This document shows, one piece after another, positions 4,617 through 6,469 of a stretch of DNA of 6,469 nucleotides. Location of the stretch: positions 1 through 6,469 of the forward strand of contig DAOUPF010000083.1 in assembly GCA_030626265.1 (NCBI GenBank), in the 5' to 3' direction. The notes beneath the pieces are model-generated. The model ran no database searches. It was not told the DNA's origin and worked only from the letters and a program-made list of their open reading frames with translations. How positions within the stretch are numbered: position 1 is the stretch's first letter; the number at the start of each line of letters is the position of its first letter. The translations under genes and the position numbers were made by a program. The stretch comes from Sulfurovum sp. GTDB taxonomy: Bacteria; Campylobacterota; Campylobacteria; Campylobacterales; Sulfurovaceae.

Positions 4617-6390
4617 GTTCAAATGCTGGTACTGCTTTTCCAAAGTAGTACCCCTGTGCAAAGTCACAATCAAGATCTATAAGTAAATCTCTTATTTGAT
4701 AGGAGTCCACATAGTTTGCTCCTACTTTGATACCAAATTTCTTTCCCATTGATATTATACTTGATACAAGTCTCATTTTATGCTCATTTCCTACAATATC
4801 CAAAATTATAGATTTGTCAATTTTAATTGCATAAAGAGGGAGTTGTTCAATATGTCTTAGATTAACAAAGTCTTTTCCAAAGTGATCAATACTCAACTTT
4901 ACACCAATCTTATTAAGCATATGGAACTCCTCAATAATTGAATCAAAATCTTCTGAGAGTATAATCTCTGGAATATCTATAATAATACTAGAAGGCTCTA
5001 TTTTATATTCCATTAATTTATTCTCTAGTGTCTCAGCAAAAACACCTGACTGTAAATCAGACAGTGCTAAATTAATTGTTAAATCAAAATTAGTATTACT
5101 ATCCATAGACCAAATCTTTTTTTGAGAAAGAACACTATCTAAAAGATAAGTTGTAATCTCAGATGCCATTCCAAACTCTATCGCCTTATCTAGAAAATCA
5201 TCTGCAACTAAAAAACCATACTCTTTATGATTCAATCTAGTTAAAACTTCAACTCCTATAAATTCATTACTCTCTAGATCAACTATTGGCTGATAAAAAA
5301 AGAAGAAGTCTCTATTTTCAATAGCATGCTGGAAATCATTTTTCTTAAGATCATATGTTGTTGTCTCAATTTTATTACCATCAAAAGACAACTTTAATGT
5401 CTCTCCAGTTTTTATAATTATTTCATTGTTTTTACTACGCAGTGCTTTAAAGCATTCATATATTACCTCTTCTGCTGTTGGTTGTACTTGCCCTATAAAA
5501 TGAAGACCTTGAATTGTATTAACATTGAGTTTTTGACTTACAAGAATATTTTGCAATTTAATTATAATATAATTTAATCTTTTTCTTATTCCATTCTTAT
5601 CTGAAGAATCTTCAAATATTATAGCAAAGCTATCACATTCAAACCTATATAAAGTTTCATTCTCAAGTAAAATCTCCAGGAGACCTTTGGTAATTATTTT
5701 CATTAGTGAATCTATCTGTTCTAATCCATTTATAACTCTCAAAGAGTGAAACTCCCTGATCCCAAATATACCAAGAGCAGATTTATTATTCTGATTTGCA
5801 GATTTTACAATAACAGAAACCAAATCATGAGTAAGATGATACCTGGTTGGTAAACCAGTTAATAAATCTTTATAAGAACCTACACTCTTCACTCTCTCTT
5901 GGAGTTTAACTTTACTTGTTAAGTCTTGCACAATAATGACTTGCCAGAAACTGTCTCTATCAAATGACATATAAAATTTATTGGTATTTACTGATACTGG
6001 TACAGATAGATTTTTTGTTATTATATAGGCATTAGTTATATTTTTTTTATTTTGAATTACTTCCAAAAAATTCTGTTCTTCTATAGTCCGTTCAAGTCGT
6101 ATACTAACTCGTTTTCTAAGATGTTCTATATCAAGAACCTCTTGATTAGAGCCAAATATCCTAGATGCCTCTTTATTGAAAAAAATGATTTCTCCTTTAT
6201 CCGAAATCATTACAACTGCCTCTTCATACATATCAATAGATTCACTATAAACCTTTAGTGATTCAGAAAGTTGCTTAATTTGCTTTCTTTCCTGAACAGA
6301 ATCATAAAAAATTCGTATTAAACTAGCTATAACCAAACCTAATGCTACTAAGAACACTTCATAGTGTGTAAATTGTTCTAAAAACCCCAT
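4585..6390 (-). CDS. Membrane-anchored PAS-GGDEF-EAL protein with degenerate catalytic sites
   Basis: This 601-residue protein belongs to the c-di-GMP signalling families. In order: one transmembrane helix (about residues 11-28), a coiled linker, a PAS sensor domain (about 48-158, with GEIIFFNKEASRIFG), a GGDEF-type domain (about 172-330, opening with DLLTGLPTR at 175-183) and an EAL-type domain (about 350-595). The GGDEF signature is ECDSF (251-255), the first metal Asp appears to be Gly210, and no RxxD inhibitory site precedes it, so cyclase activity is unlikely. In EAL, E381 (EVLTR), N440, E475, D502, K523 and Q579 are kept. However, the DDFG motif is D-H-F-G (H503) and the AEGVE glutamate is Asn559, so hydrolysis is doubtful. 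It may bind c-di-GMP or act as a scaffold. The ATG has an AAGGGGG site (6396-6402). By eye the gene is AT-richer than its neighbours. Confidence 0.88.
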   Translation of the reverse strand: MGFLEQFTHYEVFLVALGLVIASLIRIFYDSVQERKQIKQLSESLKVYSESIDMYEEAVVMISDKGEIIFFNKEASRIFGSNQEVLDIEHLRKRVSIRLERTIEEQNFLEVIQNKKNITNAYIITKNLSVPVSVNTNKFYMSFDRDSFWQVIIVQDLTSKVKLQERVKSVGSYKDLLTGLPTRYHLTHDLVSVIVKSANQNNKSALGIFGIREFHSLRVINGLEQIDSLMKIITKGLLEILLENETLYRFECDSFAIIFEDSSDKNGIRKRLNYIIIKLQNILVSQKLNVNTIQGLHFIGQVQPTAEEVIYECFKALRSKNNEIIIKTGETLKLSFDGNKIETTTYDLKKNDFQHAIENRDFFFFYQPIVDLESNEFIGVEVLTRLNHKEYGFLVADDFLDKAIEFGMASEITTYLLDSVLSQKKIWSMDSNTNFDLTINLALSDLQSGVFAETLENKLMEYKIEPSSIIIDIPEIILSEDFDSIIEEFHMLNKIGVKLSIDHFGKDFVNLRHIEQLPLYAIKIDKSIILDIVGNEHKMRLVSSIISMGKKFGIKVGANYVDSYQIRDLLIDLDCDFAQGYYFGKAVPAFELNKLMQNNSL

Positions 6391-6420
6391 ATCATCCCCC
6401 TTAAAAAAGTTACTTAAGTC

Positions 6421-6429
6421 ATGATATCA
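6421..6429 (-). promoter_or_regulatory. Candidate extended -10 promoter for the GGDEF-EAL gene
   Basis: On the minus strand TTTTG-A-TATCAT provides TG-n-TATCAT (hexamer 6421-6426, TG at 6428-6429) preceded by T's, the usual look of Campylobacterota housekeeping promoters. Transcription would start near 6414 and leave a leader of about 24 nt with the AAGGGGG ribosome-binding site. No -35, sigma-54 or flagellar sigma-28 pattern was found here. Confidence 0.38.
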
Positions 6430-6433
6430 AAAT

Positions 6434-6469
6434 TTACATAACACTAACTACCCCACCAAGCAAAAAAAC
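6434..6469 (-). CDS. Possible C-terminal end of an upstream minus-strand gene (partial)
   Basis: One minus-strand frame entering from the right edge stays open for 11 codons and ends at TAA (6434-6436), reading VFLLGGVVSVM. This is strongly hydrophobic and would suit the last helix of a membrane protein. The gap to the GGDEF-EAL start would be 43 nt. The other two minus frames also reach stops nearby, and 11 codons is too little to be sure, so this may be plain intergenic DNA. Confidence 0.25.
   Translation of the reverse strand, partial: VFLLGGVVSVM

Noticed and set aside
6041..6048. T8 tract in the GGDEF-EAL gene as a slippage site
   Set aside because: It simply encodes Lys codons on the minus strand, the reading frame continues through the PAS domain, and there is no alternative frame of interest.
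6391..6469. Sigma-54 or flagellar sigma-28 promoter upstream of the GGDEF-EAL gene
   Set aside because: TGGTGGGG is present, but no GC element follows at the -12 distance, and no sigma-28 -10 element was found.
1..6469. A hidden defence, toxin-antitoxin, retron or CRISPR system
   Set aside because: No direct-repeat/spacer pattern, reverse transcriptase, nuclease, toxin-antitoxin pair or structured non-coding RNA could be seen; the genes are housekeeping or signalling types.

Overview
This AT-rich window looks like core chromosome of a Campylobacterota (epsilonproteobacterial) organism, probably a free-living Sulfurovum/Sulfurimonas-type lineage. The basis is protein character, dense gene packing with 4-nt start/stop overlaps, and promoters of the -10/extended -10 type with poor -35 boxes. 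The genus is inference; no rRNA or other marker is present. There is no mobile element, CRISPR array, tRNA, phage gene or recognisable defence island.

Layout, left to right. Positions 1-28 hold a degenerate 7-nt tandem repeat. prs (PRPP synthetase) lies on the minus strand at 30-968. A divergent intergenic region of about 130 bp follows, containing a perfect 7-bp palindrome. On the plus strand a compact three-gene unit runs from about 1098 to 1956: a DUF2062 membrane protein, a 57-residue lipoprotein starting at GTG, and a 59-residue zinc-ribbon plus transmembrane protein. The last two are very small genes that ordinary ORF length cut-offs miss. A hairpin at 1953-1981 separates this unit from uraA (minus strand, 1989-3230), an NCS2 uracil permease. 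uraA is divergent from upp (uracil phosphoribosyltransferase, plus strand), and upp overlaps rsmD (16S rRNA m2G966 methyltransferase) by 4 nt. The end of rsmD overlaps the end of a minus-strand gene for a membrane-anchored PAS-GGDEF-EAL protein (4585-6390) by 32 bp. The last 36 bases may be the C-terminal end of another minus-strand gene.

How the genes work together: Prs makes PRPP, UraA brings in uracil, and Upp joins the two to form UMP, so most of a pyrimidine salvage route is present with the transporter and enzyme divergently arranged. RsmD is a ribosome-maturation gene riding in the upp transcript. The GGDEF-EAL protein has lost key residues in both the cyclase and phosphodiesterase sites, so it is more likely a c-di-GMP receptor or scaffold than an enzyme.

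Overall this is mostly ordinary housekeeping sequence. The items most worth a second look are the doubly degenerate GGDEF-EAL protein, the two unannotated small genes behind DUF2062, the heptamer repeat, the Asp in the UraA substrate site, and the convergent coding overlap. I do not see a convincing new multi-gene system.
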